Assembly: GCA_023525715.1 (NCBI GenBank) | Contig: CM042010.1 | Span: 61,803,729-61,867,728, forward strand | Direction: 5' to 3' | DNA from: Cichorium intybus | Lineage: Eukaryota > Streptophyta > Magnoliopsida > Asterales > Asteraceae | Length of the DNA stretch: 64,000 bases | In this document: positions 63,682 to 64,000 of the stretch, one piece after another | How positions within the stretch are numbered: the stretch's first letter is position 1 | How the letters are laid out: each line of letters opens with the position of its first letter | Notes under the pieces: generated by a model | What the model was told of the DNA's origin: nothing | Databases searched by the model: none | The model's input: only the letters and a program-made list of their open reading frames with translations | Translations under genes and position numbers: made by a program

Positions 63682-64000
63682 TAATAAATATAGCAAATAT
63701 AGCAATCAAAAAAGTAAAGAAAAACCTAAAGTTAACCCTAATAGTACATTTATAACAACCACAATAGATAATCGAAAAGTAATCGCATATATTGATACAG
63801 GTGCAACACTATGTTTTGGAAAAAAGAATATTTTAGCAAAATGGGAAAAACTTAAAATACCAATTAAAATTACTATTGCTGATAAATCTGTACATAACAT
63901 TTGGTATGTAGGAAGAAATATTAGTGTTATTATAGAAAAAACTCCTTTTATCACACCAACCATATATCAACATGATTCAGGAATAGATCTTGTTATTGGA
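63674..64000 (+). CDS. Protease-RT-RNase H polyprotein, start only (A5, runs off the window)
   Basis: Open from ATG 63674 to the right edge. The protease active site IDTGATLCFG lies at about residues 37-46, and the later VIGNNF-type block begins at the edge. No lesion is seen in the ~109 codons present, and no CP or ORF4 lies between ORF3 and this gene. This confirms the type A order in a fifth block. Confidence 0.85.
   Translation, partial: MTNNKYSKYSNQKSKEKPKVNPNSTFITTTIDNRKVIAYIDTGATLCFGKKNILAKWEKLKIPIKITIADKSVHNIWYVGRNISVIIEKTPFITPTIYQHDSGIDLVIG

Overview
This window is plant nuclear DNA made almost entirely of integrated reverse-transcribing elements. I see no ordinary host gene, rRNA or tRNA. 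Positions 1-2820 are the 3' end of a Ty1/copia retrotransposon (RNase H tail, polypurine tract, LTR). Positions about 2821-9027 hold a minus-strand, decayed Ty3/gypsy chromovirus of Tekay/Del type. From 9028 to the right edge, about 55 kb is a cluster of AT-rich endogenous pararetrovirus copies (family Caulimoviridae). They are recognised by a 30K-type movement protein (MP), a coat protein (CP) with a CX2CX4HX4C knuckle, a protease-RT-RNase H polyprotein without integrase, a viroplasmin/transactivator (TAV), and a TGGTATCAGAGC tRNA-Met primer site (PBS). Gene order and TAV type are closest to the Caulimovirus/Soymovirus group. The genus and the host species cannot be fixed from the sequence alone.

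The copies fall into two genome types. Type A reads leader-PBS-MP-ORF2-ORF3-protease/RT/RNase H-TAV and has no CP. Type B reads leader-PBS-MP-shortened ORF2-ORF3'-ORF4-CP-RNase H remnant-TAV and has no protease/RT. Layout: A0(+) 9028-12041 partial; A1(-) 12042-18290; scrambled 18291-19660; A2(-) 19661-25097; B1(+) 25098-32080; A3(-) 32081-38512; B2(+) 38513-46040; A4(-) 46041-52412; B3(+) 52413-58696; scrambled 58697-59394; B4(-) 59395-62925; A5(+) 62926-64000, running off the window. B1+A3 and B2+A4 are two copies of a roughly 14 kb tandem duplication, and a third copy begins at B3.

Within a unit the genes are packed like polycistronic caulimovirid genes: stop and start codons overlap at MP/ORF2, ORF2/ORF3, ORF3/Pol, ORF4/CP and Pol/TAV. 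A promoter-bearing large intergenic region (LIR) follows TAV. It exists in two sequence classes, called alpha and beta here, and is followed by a leader with twin stem-loops and a 60-codon ORF, then the PBS. Six MP ORFs and three TAV ORFs are intact. Every CP copy is broken, and every Pol copy is broken or cut off, so the window holds no complete replicating genome.

The most notable points are: (1) the complementary A/B division, which looks like a bipartite pararetrovirus or a pair of complementing defective genomes; (2) an expanding array of 30-bp units inside the RNase H coding region, each a perfect hairpin with a GAAA loop, in two stem versions that differ by a compensatory base-pair change; (3) a minisatellite next to the PBS whose unit contains the PBS core; (4) extensive head-to-head arrangement with facing promoters, which could give double-stranded RNA.
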